Source: Hyperoodon ampullatus
Taxonomy: Eukaryota; Chordata; Mammalia; Artiodactyla; Ziphiidae
Length of the DNA stretch: 64,000 bases
Direction of reading: 5' to 3'
Assembly: GCA_949752795.1 (NCBI GenBank)
Contig: OX457072.1
Coordinates: 2,604,001 to 2,668,000, forward strand
Shown: positions 24,001 to 39,000 of the stretch, piece by piece
Layout: each line of letters opens with the position of its first letter
How positions within the stretch are numbered: position 1 is the first letter of the stretch
The notes under the pieces: model-generated
The model's database searches: none
The model's input: the letters and a program-made list of their open reading frames with translations, nothing else
Told to the model about the DNA's origin: nothing
Translations under genes and position numbers: made by a program

Positions 24001-27000
24001 CTTATGCAGATTTAGAGATGTCAAGACACCCTTCATTAAGCAGGGGTCCTAAATAAAGGAGTGTGGGAAATCCTGCCTATTACAACACTCATTCATAGAT
24101 ACACAAAAACACATATTTAAAGCCCTAAGGAATCCTGCAGTACAAACACGTTTAACAGTTAAGCAGTGTGTCTGAGGAGAAAACAACAAACCTACAGCAT
24201 TTCCAAAACTTCTTTGATCACGGAATCACACGTTTCATGTAATAAAATTAGTGGTCCCCAGACCACTCTGGTTTAGAAATACAGCAACCTTATTTTTCAT
24301 GGTTTCAATGAAGATGACCTGATGGGTCACCCTATTCTGATTTGTGCAACATGAATGATAGGGGAGGGGAGGGGAGGGAAAGGGCGGCAGGGACAGGAGG
24401 GGTGGAGACAGATAAAGTGAGGGGGAGAATCTGTTCCCACCCATCTCGACAGTGCAGTAGGACTTCATCGTCCCATGTGGTGAAGACTCCTGACCAAAAA
24501 CTATGAATTCATCTTAAAGCCAAAAACATTTTGATAAAAAATTTGTTTCTGATAAATATCTCTACTTCTGAAATAAAGGTCTGAACACACACAGGATTTA
24601 GTCATATTAGAAGATAAATTACGTACACAAAAGGATGGGTGCCAGGAGTCCAATCCCCTAAACAGACGATTTCTTAAAAAGGACTTCCCTGTGTAAAGAA
24701 ATTAACAATATGGTTATTTTACAACTCATGCTATATAATGCTATTCATATCTATGAAGTAAAAACAGCACTTTTTTCTTAAAAAGTATAAGTTATTAATA
24801 AAGAACACTTACTAAATAATTTCCCAAAGGATTCCCTTTTTGACTTTTCAGCCTCATATAATCGCTTTCCGTCTTTGACTAAAGCACCAGCCCACTAAGA
24901 AAAGGAAAGCCTCTGTTAGTGTCACACACCAAGTCACTGAGGCTCAGGCACAATCAAAGTACAATCCAACCTGCATACCTCCCTGTAGTGTTTTATGAAC
25001 ATTTTTCTCCTGACAACCTCAACAGCAGCTAAGCAGTACATCTGAGGAACTGTACTCAGAGCTTCAACGATCTTGACTCTCTCTAAAAGCTCTATAACGA
25101 GGCGGAGCAAAGCCTGCAACTTCTCTCCATCCTGATCAGCATGAAGCATCACAAAGCAACACCACCTACAGAATGAAATCAAGACACACAAACTCTGTAA
25201 AAATCATCCAAGCCCATGTTAATCAACCAGTGAAGTATGTCAACATGGTGATAAGATTACGCCATCACTTGGGAGAAATAAAAAAAAATCAACTCCCAAC
25301 ATCCCAAATTAGACACCCTAGAATCACTTACTTCAGTCTGACATGAAGGTTATTTGCTAGTTCTTGTTTGGCAGTGGTGCACTTCTGTTTAATATCCAAC
25401 AGTTTTCTATGATTTTGCAACATAATCATCAACTGATTTGCATGACTCAGGCACAAATCAGGTAACACAGACGCATCCTTCAAGTTTTCAGCTCTCATCT
25501 GATTAGCTAAAAATCCCTTTGGGAGAGAATATTTTAAAGGATATTAACTTTCATGAAAACCATGAGCATTCATTTAAGAGGAAAAGCTTTACGTTAGACA
25601 TGAACTGCTCTACTTTCAGATAAGATTTTAAAATCTCCTACTTTTCTGAGTGTAGTAGGTGTGTCCATAGCAAAAGTTCAGAGTTCTTAAGAAATTTATG
25701 CTCATCTAATTCTGTTCCATTTTCATGCTAGAAAAATAAATGAGACCCAGGAAGCTAAAGCAACATATCCAAGGACACAGCAGGCAAATCAGAACTAGAA
25801 CCTATGAGTGTAAACTCCTGTTACACCACAGTTCAGTCAGAGCACGGGTAAAAACAGGGGCACTGACTTTAAGCCCCATGAAAACTAACAACAGATTTAA
25901 TCTAATCAATGATATTCAGTAGCATATTATACACTTCCCCCAATAAAAATCAATCAATCGACTCTGCACTACTCGCTGAAAAGTCATTCCTTCCTCCGGT
26001 GTTTCTGGGCTATTATATAGTTTGTTCCACTGATCTGTGCTCATTATCTTTAGAACAATGACTTCTACAGTATATCTTATTGTTTCATAGGGAAAGTAAT
26101 TATCACACTTTTTTCTTAGCTATCCTTATTTATTTTCACAGGTGAACCTTGCATCTTTTTGTTAGGCAGGGATTGTTTTTAGGCTATAGATTAATTCAGT
26201 CAGATGTGCCAAAGCCAAGAGCAAACACTTAAAAAAAAAAGTCCAAAGACATCTTGATGAGACATCTTGCTGAGTATTTCACTGTATTCACGGGTTTTTT
26301 CCCTGCTCGACTCACTAGTTACCACGTTATAGAAGTGTTAGGATCTGCACACCCATCTCGCTGTCACACTTACTACTATAGGCAATTATCCTTGTAGGGC
26401 TCAACCACACAACCAACAAAGGACAGCAAGTGTGTCTTCTTACTTTCTGGTAGGTCTCTCTCTCTTTTCTGTTTCATGTTTTTTTCTAAATATCATGAAA
26501 ATACTTAAGTTTAAATGATGTGTGTTAAAAAAAAGTCGAGATGATTCAATATCTGAAAGTAAGATAATTTTATATCTTATTTTTCTTCCAATATGCTGCG
26601 TGCCTAACCGTGGCTATGCTTTTTCTGTAATTTAATCTATTTTTAAAAAGTAACTTACTGCTTTATTCTCCTTTGATAAAATCTTAATAGGTTTTCAATT
26701 GCTTTTTACTGAATCCAAGAAAAATATGGCATCAATCCACAATTCATGAAGTACAAGCCCAATGCAGGAGAAATACAAAGAAAGCCACACCTCACCGTAT
26801 CACAGTCAAACTCTAAAACCCAAACCAAAGGCAAAGTGCTACAAGTAAATCAGTAACAGCCTAGAATTCTCTATTAAGAGAAAATATCCTTCAGAAACAA
26901 AGGATTTTCAAATGATAAAACCTGAATTTGCCCCTGGAAGGAAATACTAAAGGATATTTTAACGTATGATAGACTTTAATACATCAAGGATGTATGTATT

Positions 27001-30000
27001 CCTTAAAAGGAATACAGCTAATACATTAAAAAGACAATATACTATGACCACATTGAGCTTATTCCAAGAATCCAAGGATGGTCCAAGATTAGAAGTAGAA
27101 CGTACCTTTCTTAATCTGATAAAGGGTTTCTATTAAAACAAGGAGGAAAAAAAACCTACTACGAACACTGTAATGGTGAAGCGTTGATCATTTTCTACAG
27201 ATCAGGAATCAACCAAGGACACCCAGTATCACATCTATTTTAGCATTACACTGGGAGGGCTCCATTCGGTGCAAACACAAGATAAAGAAATTCAGTTCAC
27301 AGTAAGGGGGCCGGATCCAAAATCAAGAGACAGAAAAAGAGAATCTGGTAATTACAAGATGAATTCAGTTAGTCAACTATAAAAATGCTATAAATATTTT
27401 AAACATGTTTAAAAAGAACTCAGCAAGGCTCTATCTACACACTTTATCTACCTACCCGATACTGCATGTCCTCAGCCACGCAGGTGAAATAAAACATTTG
27501 TACCCATTAAAATGACCACTCTGATGTTCTAATGAAAGAACACATTTAGAGGAAAAATGGTGGCAGGGAAAGTTGAACCAGAAAAGCGTGTGTGAGCGTC
27601 AAGATTAGAAAAGTGACCTCTTTTGGCCCCAGGCTGTTTTCACAGAAAGCTCTCACCAGGGAAGGGGGCACACAAAGCAGTCGAGAGTCACAGCCAGTCA
27701 CCACGTGGAAAACTCCCCACGATTCCACCACCTTCTTCTGGTCATCAACCTAACCTGGCAACAGGGTTCCTAGAACACTGCATTAACAAGACCTACATTT
27801 TCTGAGGTTCCCGGTTTCCCCAGGAGGGAGCAGGAGGCTGCTCAGGGGGTGAGCACGGGGCTGTCGCGTGCGCAGGTCTCCCGCCACCCACAGCGTCTCC
27901 AGGCCGCCTCCCGGCTGTCACCCTTCGCAGCCTCAGCTCACGTGGTGTTCTCGAACCTGAACGGGAAGAACCGGCCTCCTCCTTTACTACGTGGAACCAG
28001 TAATATCGCGTTAACAGCATTCATGGGTGAAGTGAACACACGGTGCACAGCAAACTGACAGCGCACGTAAAAGATGTGTCTAGAAAACCGCAAATTCCTT
28101 TTCCTGAGAGAAGTCTGTGATAAGCACCTGAGCGAGTTCTTTCTGCTCGTTGACGAGTCGGCCACAGCTGGCGATCATCTGGTCCAGGGCGTACAGCCGG
28201 TCCTCCAGCCCCTTGATGGCCTTCATGTTCTGATTATCGAGATTGGCAATAGTCTGACGGCATTCTGCTATAAAGGGTCGAATGATCCGTGGATCAAGCT
28301 GAATGACAAGGAAACACGTGCGAATGAAATTTTCAGCAAATGGCTTAAAATGTATTTCACACTATTTTGATACACAGCTTTAATGGAAAACAGTAATAGT
28401 GAAAAATACAGAAAAGCAAAAGCACGAGAAATCAAGGTTATATTTCCACAAGAAGGTCAAGAACAGGGTAATTATGGTGTTAAAAAAACACAATTATTAC
28501 TGATTATATTGGGATACATAGCTAGGAATCTAGTTCCAGGCATTACACTTTTTTTTTAACTTTTTTAAAAAATTAATTTATTTATTTTTGGCTGTGTTGG
28601 GTCTTCGCTGCTGTGCGCGGGCGCTACTTTTTGCTGCGGTGCACGGGCTTCTCATTGCGGTGGCTTCTCTTGTTGCGGAGCACAGGCTTTAGGCATGCAG
28701 GCTTCAGTAGTTGTGGCTCGTGGGCTCTAGAGCGCAGGCTCAGTGGTTGTGACGCACAGGTTTAGTTGCTCCGCGGCATGTGGGATCCTCCTGGACCAGG
28801 GCTAGAACCCGTGTCCCCTGCACTGGCAGGTGGATTCTTAACCACTGCGCCACCAGGGAAGCCGCATTACACCTTTCAATTCAAGCCACAGTTCATTCAA
28901 TTCTCAATATCCCACCGAAAATGTTATTTTCAAGGTCTTATGAAGTCGGGCAGAACTAATAACGAAAACACGTTCTTCGGTCATTACCCGTCTGATCAAT
29001 CAACTTCCCCCTAAAGCGTAGCAACACCTTCAAACCTCCCTCCCTCCTGGAGAGACCTTTATTCTCGGCCTGTAGCTCCTCAAGGAAGCTGCTTGATCAA
29101 CAACACTCTCTTACTCTGCAATCTCTCCTGTTCCCGGGCTTTACTTCTCCAAGATTTCTGGGATTTAGGTAATTCAAGGAACCCCCCAAATTCTCTCCAC
29201 CCCGCTCCACTTTCCCTCGGAAGAACACTGCACACTGGCGTCTTCGGTGCACTGGCTTCCGCCGGGGCTCACAGTGTAGCCCACCTACCCGTGGGAGGGA
29301 GACCACCCCTCGCAGCTTCGGGCGTCCCCTGCGCTGGGTCTGGCTCCTCTTCTGTCTCCTCCACAAACAGGCGAGATCCCGCAGGACTCTGTGCTATGGC
29401 CCATCCTTACTGCTTCTTACAGGATTTCGAAGGAGGTGAACTCCCCACGCCTGTCCAACCCTTCATCCTTCTCACAAATGTTCAGCCTGGGTTTCTGCCT
29501 GCCTGCTCACACCTCCACGCGGACACCCGCCGTGATTACTAAGCTGTCCTCTGCTGGCATCCCGAAACAGCTCCCTCAGCCCCCAGACGTGTCCCCAAAG
29601 CACAGACACTGAACTGCAGACAAATGCTGTTTCTCTAGCTTGATCTTTGTTCTCACGGGTTGTCCTGCCAGCTGCTGAAGCCCACCTCAGCCTCCCTGTG
29701 AGGGGCCTAGCCAACACCACCTCCTTCGTGTCTTCCCTGATCACCACAAAGGGACTGTAAACTACTCATTTTAGGTGCAGTTAGGTTCACAGACAACATA
29801 TGAAAGCAGTTAAAAGTGAACTGTTCTACTGTTATCAAGAATTCAGTGTAGTCGATAAGAAGCTGCACTTCTAACATCACAGAAAAGTTAACACAGCCGT
29901 TATGTAACACAGACAGCACCTGCTTCACACAATATTAACGAAAACCTGTGCATATGTGAACATTTCCTCATTTCCACGCTGAGTCCAATGTGCACACATT

Positions 30001-33000
30001 TCCAATCCAAAGTATTGACTAGTTATAAACTATGAGGATGATAAAAGGCTAAAAAAGATGACTAAAATAATTCAAAATTTCAACTTGGGCCAAATTACAG
30101 CTATACATAAAACACAGCAGTGATTTAGGGAAGAAAAAACAAACTCCAAACCATGGCTCCTGGTTCTAATGTTTCTGTATCTCATAATTCACTCAGAGTA
30201 CAACACAACTACACAGACAAGCATGGAAGAATATTTTAAGATTCACTGAATTCTGTAGGTATAAATTATTGTGAATTTTCATTATTAAGCCAGAAAAGGA
30301 TCATTGTTTCTTCTCTCTTGTCATATAAAGTGAATAAACCTTATGGCTTTGCTAGATTTCATTTAAACATGCAAACACAAAGCCAACTGCAAGCCCTTTA
30401 AAAAAGTGGTTCTCGTGGCCTAGAGCCCTGTTCTCTGATCCATGTGGAATTATAAAAAATGACGCTTCAATCACCCATCACAATCATGTGGTTGATTTTC
30501 CACAATCACAGATGGAATTTTTAGGCTACTAAAATGTCAACAGTTTGAATAGGAACACTAGTTTTCATTCATTTTTGGCAGTAATCTTTGCACAATATAT
30601 TCCATGCTTCCCCGCCCTGGCAAATGTCATAATTGAAGCATTCTTTGACAACAGATAATAAATGGTCAAAACGAAAGAAGTGCCTAAAGGATGTCATCAA
30701 GGAAATGGCTGTACTGAAAGAATTAAGAATAAACTTCAGAATGCACTCCATTTTTACTGTCCAATAACTTAAACAAGAAAAAATGCTGCTGTTTTCCAGG
30801 CATCCCAGACAGTGTGCTGCCTTTCCCCCAATAACCAACCGAAGATTAATAAGTCTCTTTTCCAACTGAGTCAAAAGTTTACCTTTGAGAAAAGTTTAAG
30901 TATTCTGCCCATCATCTTTAGACAACAGCAGCCTTCAAAATATTGTTTCACATGGTCTGCATCACTGACGCATGTGCCTCAACAACTTCCTCTCAGGCCT
31001 CAAAGATTTTCTATCCACTTACTGATCAGATCTGAAGAGGTTTATTCCAGATTTATTCCCCAGGTTTAAAAGTTTTTATAAGTGTACTTGGGGGAGAACT
31101 TAATCCAAAACACAAGTCACTATAGTTACAAACTAAAACTAAAAAAACAATGTCTAGGTTTTGAATTTTAAAATATCTCAGGCAGATACTGTATCTAAAA
31201 TTACTTCTTTTAAACCTCAGAGACGAGTTCCCTGGGAGGGGGTGGGGCTTGGGGGCGGGGGGGTGGAGGGAGTGATGCAAAAGAGGCCCATGGGGGTCTT
31301 CTGGGAGGTGGAAAGGTTCAATGTATCTGCCTTTGGATGTTGGTCACTCCCGTGAACTAACCACTCCAGACTTGTGTATTTCATCGAACGTCAATCATTC
31401 TCAGTGTAAAAAACTGTTATAGATAAAAACAAAATTATATCATTAATATTTCCCCCCAAAAGCTTGAAAGTTCTACAGCATCTGTAAATGTGAACATATG
31501 AATCATTATTAAGTTAATGTAAGAAACAGCGATGGCCAAATGTTATCATTTTACCCATTTACTTGTAGATTTACTTGTAGAGAATGCTCAGTACTCAAGG
31601 CACAATAATGAAAACCAGCAAGACTGTTCAAGTTTTACCTAGTAGATCAAAGAGCCTAACTGTAGGGACAAATTAGAGGATAGGAGATATTAAAAGGTCC
31701 AAGTAATATTACAGGATCAGGGGGAAAAAATTTCAAAGTACCACCACCACCAAGACCATCCCCATTGGAGTGGACACCTCAAGGCTCGGCACTGCATAGA
31801 GATTTTACCTATATTACTTCTAATAATCTTCCCAAATTTACTATCAGTTCATAAATAAGGTTATGCATTAAATGATTTGATTTGTCCGAAGTCTTAGATA
31901 TGGTTGTACAGTTTTATTCCAAGGCTCATTATTTCCGCTATAACATGGTACGACCCCCGCCCCTTCTCCCATTACTGTACAGAAAATATGTAGTACAGGT
32001 AACATAATCTCAAGTGGTTAAATGACAAGAAAAATCAGATGACTCTTACCCTGCTCATGGAATCAAAGCACTTCCTGACCAGCGATTCCACGTCATTAGG
32101 CCTATCCTGCACATTGATCCAGTCTAACAAAGAAACATTAAAAAAAGGCAGGTCACCGTCTTTAGCATCTACTGCAGCTTCGTCCTGCTGGACAGGACTT
32201 GGACAAGGTTCCCTCATTTCTTTTCCACTTTCGGCATCTGTGGTGTCTGGGGCTACATGTTCCACGGACTTGTGAAATGAGGTTAAGGAGGGTTTGTTCA
32301 TTGTTGCAGGCATATCGGGAGAGAGCACCAGTTCAGTGGAGGTTTTCATATCGGCCTCTTCTGAGCCTTCACGTTCAGGCAAGGAATCCAGTCTTCCCAA
32401 ACATTCCCTGTAACTATGTCTGGTTAGGCACTCCAACAGTGGAATCTTGGCCATGACTGAAACCGCAGTTCCTAAACTTAAAGTACAAGAGACCTGTCAG
32501 TAAAATAATGGGACTGCTCTAGTCAGAGGTTAGCGTTTTGAAAGAAATAATATGTTATTATCACACACAGAAATCTCACCACCTCTCTGTTAACACTACA
32601 TGCATCTAAGTAGTCCATGAGGTGCTCTTTAAAAGAAGACAGAGAGAAGGAGGATATCGTTCACACACTGAAACACCCTCTAAAGTAAAGATAGCAAGTT
32701 TACACTAGACATGTGGACACTTGGTTTTTAACAAACCTTAAGGTATAAAAAATTGGAACTTATAAAAAAGATTTACCACAGAAAGTTTAATGTTCGACTA
32801 GCTTAAAGACAAAACATTTTTGATATATTGAAAGCAAAGCATAAAATTAACACTCTTATTAGAGATTAAGGTTAACTCTTGCATTCGTCACTCCCTGAAA
32901 ATAAACAGGTAGATAGATGTATGCTGTCAAAAAAACATGGGGAAAAGATGAAATCTTGATGATTTGACTTCTGTAAAAACTATGTAAAATGATTCAGGAT

Positions 33001-36000
33001 CCTACATTAAATTAACATCTGAGAGAACTACCCACCCCCCAAAAAACAGTTACTTGAAATTTCAGGTTATAAAAAATTTTAAATGCTCTTTCCAGTCTTC
33101 ATTAATCATTCCTTCCTTCCCAAGATGCATCCCACTGTCCAGTTAAGGCCAAAATGTTCTAAATATTCATACCACAAAATAGAGAAACTTGAATTAATAA
33201 AGTTCACTTGAAAGAAGAAGAAGAAAATGATACTTCCCTCCAACTCTAGTTAAATAAAAAATTTAAGAAGAACCAAAAAAATGAATACAAAACACTGAAA
33301 GCACAAAGACACAAACAACAAAGGGCTACATTTGTGTGGAATTATTGCCGTGCTGTTTTACATTCATTATAGCCCTTTTAAAAAAGAACCAATGGGTATC
33401 AGATGGGCTTATATGCAAAGAACCAGAAAAACATCTAAATGAGAACCAGAACACAAAGGCTTTTTTCCACCTCAGCAAGCCTTCATCATATGGCAATATT
33501 TAAAAAGAAAAATAGAGTTTTCCTTGACTGCCTAATGTTTGAAAACTTTTCCACTCCCATTAGATTGTTATTTCTGCATTTTGCTTTACTTTATTGTAAA
33601 ACTGGTAGCAAGGCAAGAGACAAAGGTTCCTGGTTTCTAAGTGATTTCAAAAGTATTTTGAGAAAATACAAGAAAAAGAAACATGGCAGATCCATAAAAT
33701 ATATGGAGGATAAAACTGTCCATAATTTAAGAAATTTTACAGTCCATAAAAGTCAGCATAAAAGTCTCAAAAACATGAACCTCAATTATAATAAATATAT
33801 GGCCTACTAGAAGCGAAATTACTGTTACTAAAACTACTGATAAATTGCAAAGGTATTTTAAACAAATATCTTATCCATTTTAATGGCATACATACTGAGT
33901 AAGTTTTAACTTGATGTCCTCTACGGACTGCAGGTAATTCGAATAAATACTTTCAAATTTGAAAAGTAGCTTTTGGTAGGAATTTGAACAATCCTCCAGA
34001 TTGGCCATGATTGCAGCCCAGCCTTGGTGTTGAAGATGTTCATCATGGACCAGACCTTCACAGAAAGAGCAAAGTTTCTTGGCAACTTCATACATTTCCT
34101 ATATTGGAAAAGAAGAAATAATCGGTAAAAGAAGGTAATGTTTGTGTGCATGTCTGCATATGTGTACTTATGTACATGTGTGAATGTGCTCTGAACTCAT
34201 TTCAAAGGAAGCACTGTTACAGGAAAGTTTCCGTTTCTGGTTCCTGCTTGTTGCCGTGATAATGAGGAGGAACTCATTGCTCCTGGGAGTAAATGCGGCC
34301 TGAGGTCCACGCAGGGCAACGCAGCAACAACCATCAAAAGTAAAACTGTGAACTTTCTATGGTGGAATACTACACAGCAATGAATACAAACCACTAACAC
34401 ACGCAATTACATGAACAAGTCTCAGGAACATAATGCTGAGTCCAAGAGGCCAGACACAAAAGAAAACAAACCGTTTTAGGAGTCAGGATATTGGTTAACT
34501 TCATGAAAGAAATAATGGGTCCTGAAAGGGAGAAAGCATGAAGTAGGGCTTTTGGGGTGACACCGTATTTTAAAATTTGTGTTCACTTTGTGAAACTGCA
34601 CTAGTAATTATGAATGTATAATTGTGATATGTCCATTTTCAAATGTTTATCAATAAACAACACTCTATTATTAATTTCACTAGCAGTAAAGACAACAGTC
34701 CAAGGTCACACAAGTAACTGGGAAACGTGACTCTGGAGACCACGCTCTAGATGGTTAAAAGACAAGAGGCTCGGGACTTCCCTGGCATCCAGTGGTTAGG
34801 ACTCTGCGCTCCCACTGCTGGGGGCCCAGGTTTGATCCCTGGTGGGAGAACTAAGATCCCACAAACCCAGTGGTGGAGCAAAAAAAAAAAAAAAAAAAAA
34901 AAGACCGAACCTCTAATTGCTGACGTGATGGACAGTTTGACTGTGGGTCTCTATCTTGGTTAGAGTAGCTTTGGGTGAATGTTACAATCTGAGAGGTACA
35001 TTCTTCCCTCCACTTCCCATTCTTCTTTCTCATCACTTTCTTAGCTATTCCTGGACAGTGATCCTTCCAAGCAAACTTAATATCCATTTTATGCAAAACA
35101 AATAAAACAAACAAAACAACCAAATTTCCCTCACCCCCCCAAAGCAAAAATGCTTCATCATAGCAATTAACTAATTAAGCTAGTGAACAGATAGTAATTA
35201 GAATATGATCATGAACATTAAGAATATATCTTTTCATTTGATTATGTTTTATTGTTAATAAACTATGTTCCATTATAAAATAAAAATTTTTTTAAAGATT
35301 AGAAACATAATAAGTTTTTATGTTCTGGAACTTTATAGACTTTTGTTGTTGTTGCTATTGAGAATGCAATGTATTTCCCATTTCTATTCTAAAGTAGTGC
35401 CAATACAGAGAAATAGGAATGATGTTTATATATTTATCAAACACCCAATCAACCTTACAATTCCTTCCAGTGGGTTTTTATTAAATTCTCTCAAATTTCC
35501 CAAATATGCAATCATATCACCTAAAATGGATGTTTTTCGCTTCTTTTCCATTAACTTCACCACTTACTTGATTTTTTTTATTTCAGTATATTTCCCAGAA
35601 GTTCCAAAAGAATACTGAACAGGTTTATTCTGATTTATGCAAGTGACTCTAGCTTTTCACTTACTTGAAAGCTGATTATCTTTTTATATTTGGTCAAGTC
35701 TGTGTTACATTTATTTTGCTCCCTTTTAGGGTTATTTAATTAATCAGGAACAGCTGCTGAATTTTAACACATGCCTCTTCCAGACAACATTAATATGATG
35801 CTCTATGTTTTCTCCTGTAAAGTATTAGTGATTGAGGCAATTAATTATATTAATACATATCCAAATATTGAACCATCCTTGCATCCCCATAACATCTGCT
35901 TTTTGCTATTAATATATTAGTCTTTTGATACTCTTCTGAGTTTTTATCTATAAGGAAAAAAGTATATTCTATATTTTTAGGATTCAGAGAATTCAATCTA

Positions 36001-39000
36001 GTCCACAAGATCCTTTTGATTATGAGAGAAATGTATTAAAATCTCCCTTAAAAAATTTTTTGTGGTGAAACACACATAAATTTTACCATTTCAACCCATC
36101 TTTAAGTGTATGGCTCAGTACCATGAACTCATTCACGTTGCTGGGCAACCATCACCACCACCCATCTCCAGGATTCTTTCATCATCCCAAACTGGAACTC
36201 TGCATCCATTAAACAATTAACTCAACATTCCCCTCACTCCTCGGTCCCTGGTAACGTCTATTCTACTGTCTGTCTCTATGAATTTGACTATTCTAGGGAC
36301 CTCATATAACTGGAATGATACGCTATTTGTCCTTTCGTGTCTGGCTTATTCCACTTAGTATACTGTCTTCAAGGTTCCTCCATTTTGTAGCTCATATCAC
36401 AAATTTCCTTCCTGTTGAAGGCTGAATCATATCCCACTGTACAAATATACCACATTTTGTGTATCCATCCGCTTGGACATTTGAGCTGTTTCCACCATTT
36501 GCTATGAACACTGACGTACGTCATTATATTAAAAGTTCTCCTGGGATTAATATTGTTATCTTTAGCCTGTGTTGACAGGCAAATACAGATGTGGCTTGTC
36601 TTTTTCATAAATTAAATCTTTTATTATTAATTTCACTTTTTTCTGTTTAATGCTTTTAACAACCACTATCTACTAGTTCCGTGCATATCTTTCTTCTCAT
36701 ACTTTAGCAACCTGTTTTAGCAGTATTTCTTGTGATGGCATAGTTGTTTTCTGTTTTGATCATACCATAAAATTACTTTTAATAAGAGAAAAGTTGGCTA
36801 ATTAATAACCAAATACTGGACTGTATTAATCTCACTCTTTTATGTTTAGTATTCACTTTATTATTTCTATTATATCCTATCTAGATTTCTGCTAGTTTAA
36901 TGAAGATAGTATCCATTCCTAGCTCTTCTCTGCTACTCATTATACCCCCTTCTCTTTCCTACTTGACTTAATCCATGCCTGGATTAAACCTTTACAATCT
37001 TTAACCTGCCACCTGGCATCACCAGATAATGCAAAGATCGTTTGCTGCTACACTAATCCTCTCTCTCATTTCATCTGTTTGACTTTTAAATCTTTTCATC
37101 AAGTTTTATTTGTTCTTTTGATTTCTTACTCTTATCACTTAACAATTATACATCCTATTTGGTTAGCCTTTAATTTTTATATCTAATATTACATTTTTCT
37201 ATTAGCACGTAGTATCTATATTTTTCAATTCAATCAAAACTATTACTTTTTAAGTGGCATGCAACTGTGTAACCTATCTTTATTAGTTTTATTAATTTAT
37301 TTATAGACCAATAATCAGAAAACAAATCTAAAGGGCTCTATTACATAAATTCCGTTTAAAGAGTTTGTCTTTTTAAAAATAATTTTGCTTTCTAAAAATT
37401 ATTTCCAGACTCTTTAATGTTTATTAAGCATATTCCAGAAAGATGGGGTTATTCTCTTTTTATGTTGTATCCTGTGTGAAAAATGGTATAGTTTCACAAA
37501 TGTATGTACTTACATTAAAACAACCTGCTCTGAAATTTCTTTAAAAATCGCAAATATTACTACTTAATAGTTTATTTCATTAATTTATTTTTATAAAAGG
37601 TAAATACTCTTTTTCAGTTGATTCCAAAAGATAACATTTTTTTTATGTCTGAAAGCAAAATGTGTCCCACGACTGATAGCTTACAGCCAGTATTACAGTA
37701 AAGTACCAGCAAGTCAAAAACAAACACAAAAAAACAAAAACAAAAAACCAAAAAATAAACCAAATGACTGGGAAACAATGCATGGGGACTGCAAGTAGCA
37801 ACACAAGAGGTATGTATTAGGAAGAAACTGGGTGCTCCTCCAGGACCTAAATATGGATATGAGAGAAAGAGTCACAATCTTAAGAGTTCTTTAAGCTCTC
37901 TGTGCCTATGTCTGTCTACTCAAACATAAGTACTGCACTGATCAAAGCAATGTCCTGAAGTCATTATCTGCACACCATCATCTAGGAAAGAGTAAACAAA
38001 CCATGTTTAAGACAGTTGTTCCACTCTAAGAGCTTGTAACTGTTTGCAAACGTAGGATGACTTACAAAGCACATGCCTGAAATTTAAAAACCAGACAAAG
38101 TAATCACAAAATATTTTTTCGAAGTTTGTTATTTTTCATGTTTTTGGCATGTTTCTTCTATAATTTAGACTACTCTGCTATTTAGATTTGAATGCTTTTA
38201 TTTTTTAATGAATTTATTTCTTTTGTATTTATTAATTTTTGGCTGCATTGTGTCTTTGTTGCTGCGCACGGGCTTTCTCTAGTTGCAGCGAGCAGGGGCT
38301 ACTCTTCATTGTGTGCACGGGCTTCTCACTGCGGTGGCTTCTCTTGTTGCGGAGCATGGGCTCTAGGCACGTGGGCTTCAGTAGTTGTGGCACGTGGGCT
38401 CGGTAGTTGTGGCTCGCGGGCTCTAGAGCTCAGGCTCAGTAGTTGTGGCGCATGGGCTTAGTTGCTCCATGGTATGTGGGATCTTCCTGGACCAGGGCTC
38501 GAACCCGTGTCCCTGGCATTGGCAGGCGGATTCTTAACCACTGCACCACCAGGGAAGCCCAAGACTTGAATGCTTTTAGAAGCAATCAATTTTTTAGATC
38601 ATTCGTCAATGCCTAGTAAGCTAATAGTCCACAAAAACATTACCAAGCATGGGAAGAAGACATTATTCTGTTAAATAATGCCAATTTTTAATTTTAAACT
38701 GTACTGGGTATAAATAAATATTACAAATTACCACTGCAAGTTGTGTCCTTGAAGCAACAGTGTGAAAAACTGCAGGCATCATAAGGGACTCTTCAACTTT
38801 TATTTCCATGTCATTTTCTGTTGAAAAGGTAGTTTTAGGAATAGCAGGTAGACGTTCAGATAAGATCATTTCCTTGTTAAAAAGAAAAATTGGATTTGTG
38901 TCCTATAGAAGTAAAAATGCAAAAAAAAAAAAAAAAAAGGAAGTAAAATGTTACAAATACTGAACGCGCACACTGCCCTCCATACACCAATCAGATACAC

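Larger units (their letters stand above)
25517..28127 (-). other. RB1CC1: RB1CC1 intron 8
   Basis: A 2,611-nt intron with a MIR piece (about 25,735-25,860) and an L1 coding relic (about 26,690-27,390). 27,800-27,960 is somewhat GC-rich, next to exon 8. No gene seen. Confidence 0.85.
28299..32049 (-). other. RB1CC1: RB1CC1 intron 7
   Basis: A 3.75-kb intron. It contains an antisense SINE (28,549-28,863), a run-rich G tract at 31,234-31,270 and a MIR piece near 31,765-31,900. 29,000-29,750 is a moderately GC-rich unique-looking stretch without a supported gene. Confidence 0.85.
34099..38731 (-). other. RB1CC1: RB1CC1 intron 5, L1-rich
   Basis: A 4.6-kb, AT-rich intron built mostly of old L1 pieces (34.36-34.68, 35.28-36.05 and 36.06-36.56 kb), a MIR piece, and two SINEs (34.77-34.90 and 38.20-38.56 kb). 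36.6-38.1 kb is AT-rich and probably more degraded L1. Confidence 0.85.

Noticed and set aside
29093..29542. 149-codon plus-strand frame in intron 7
   Set aside because: No recognisable domain, a competing antisense frame, and no splice or promoter support.
33439..33810. 123-codon plus-strand frame
   Set aside because: Lys/Asn/Phe-rich, AT-rich chance frame inside intron 6 with no homology I can name.
35280..36560. One long L1 on minus
   Set aside because: The polymerase-like part lies at lower coordinates than the 3'-region part, the wrong order for a single minus-strand element, so they are listed as two pieces.
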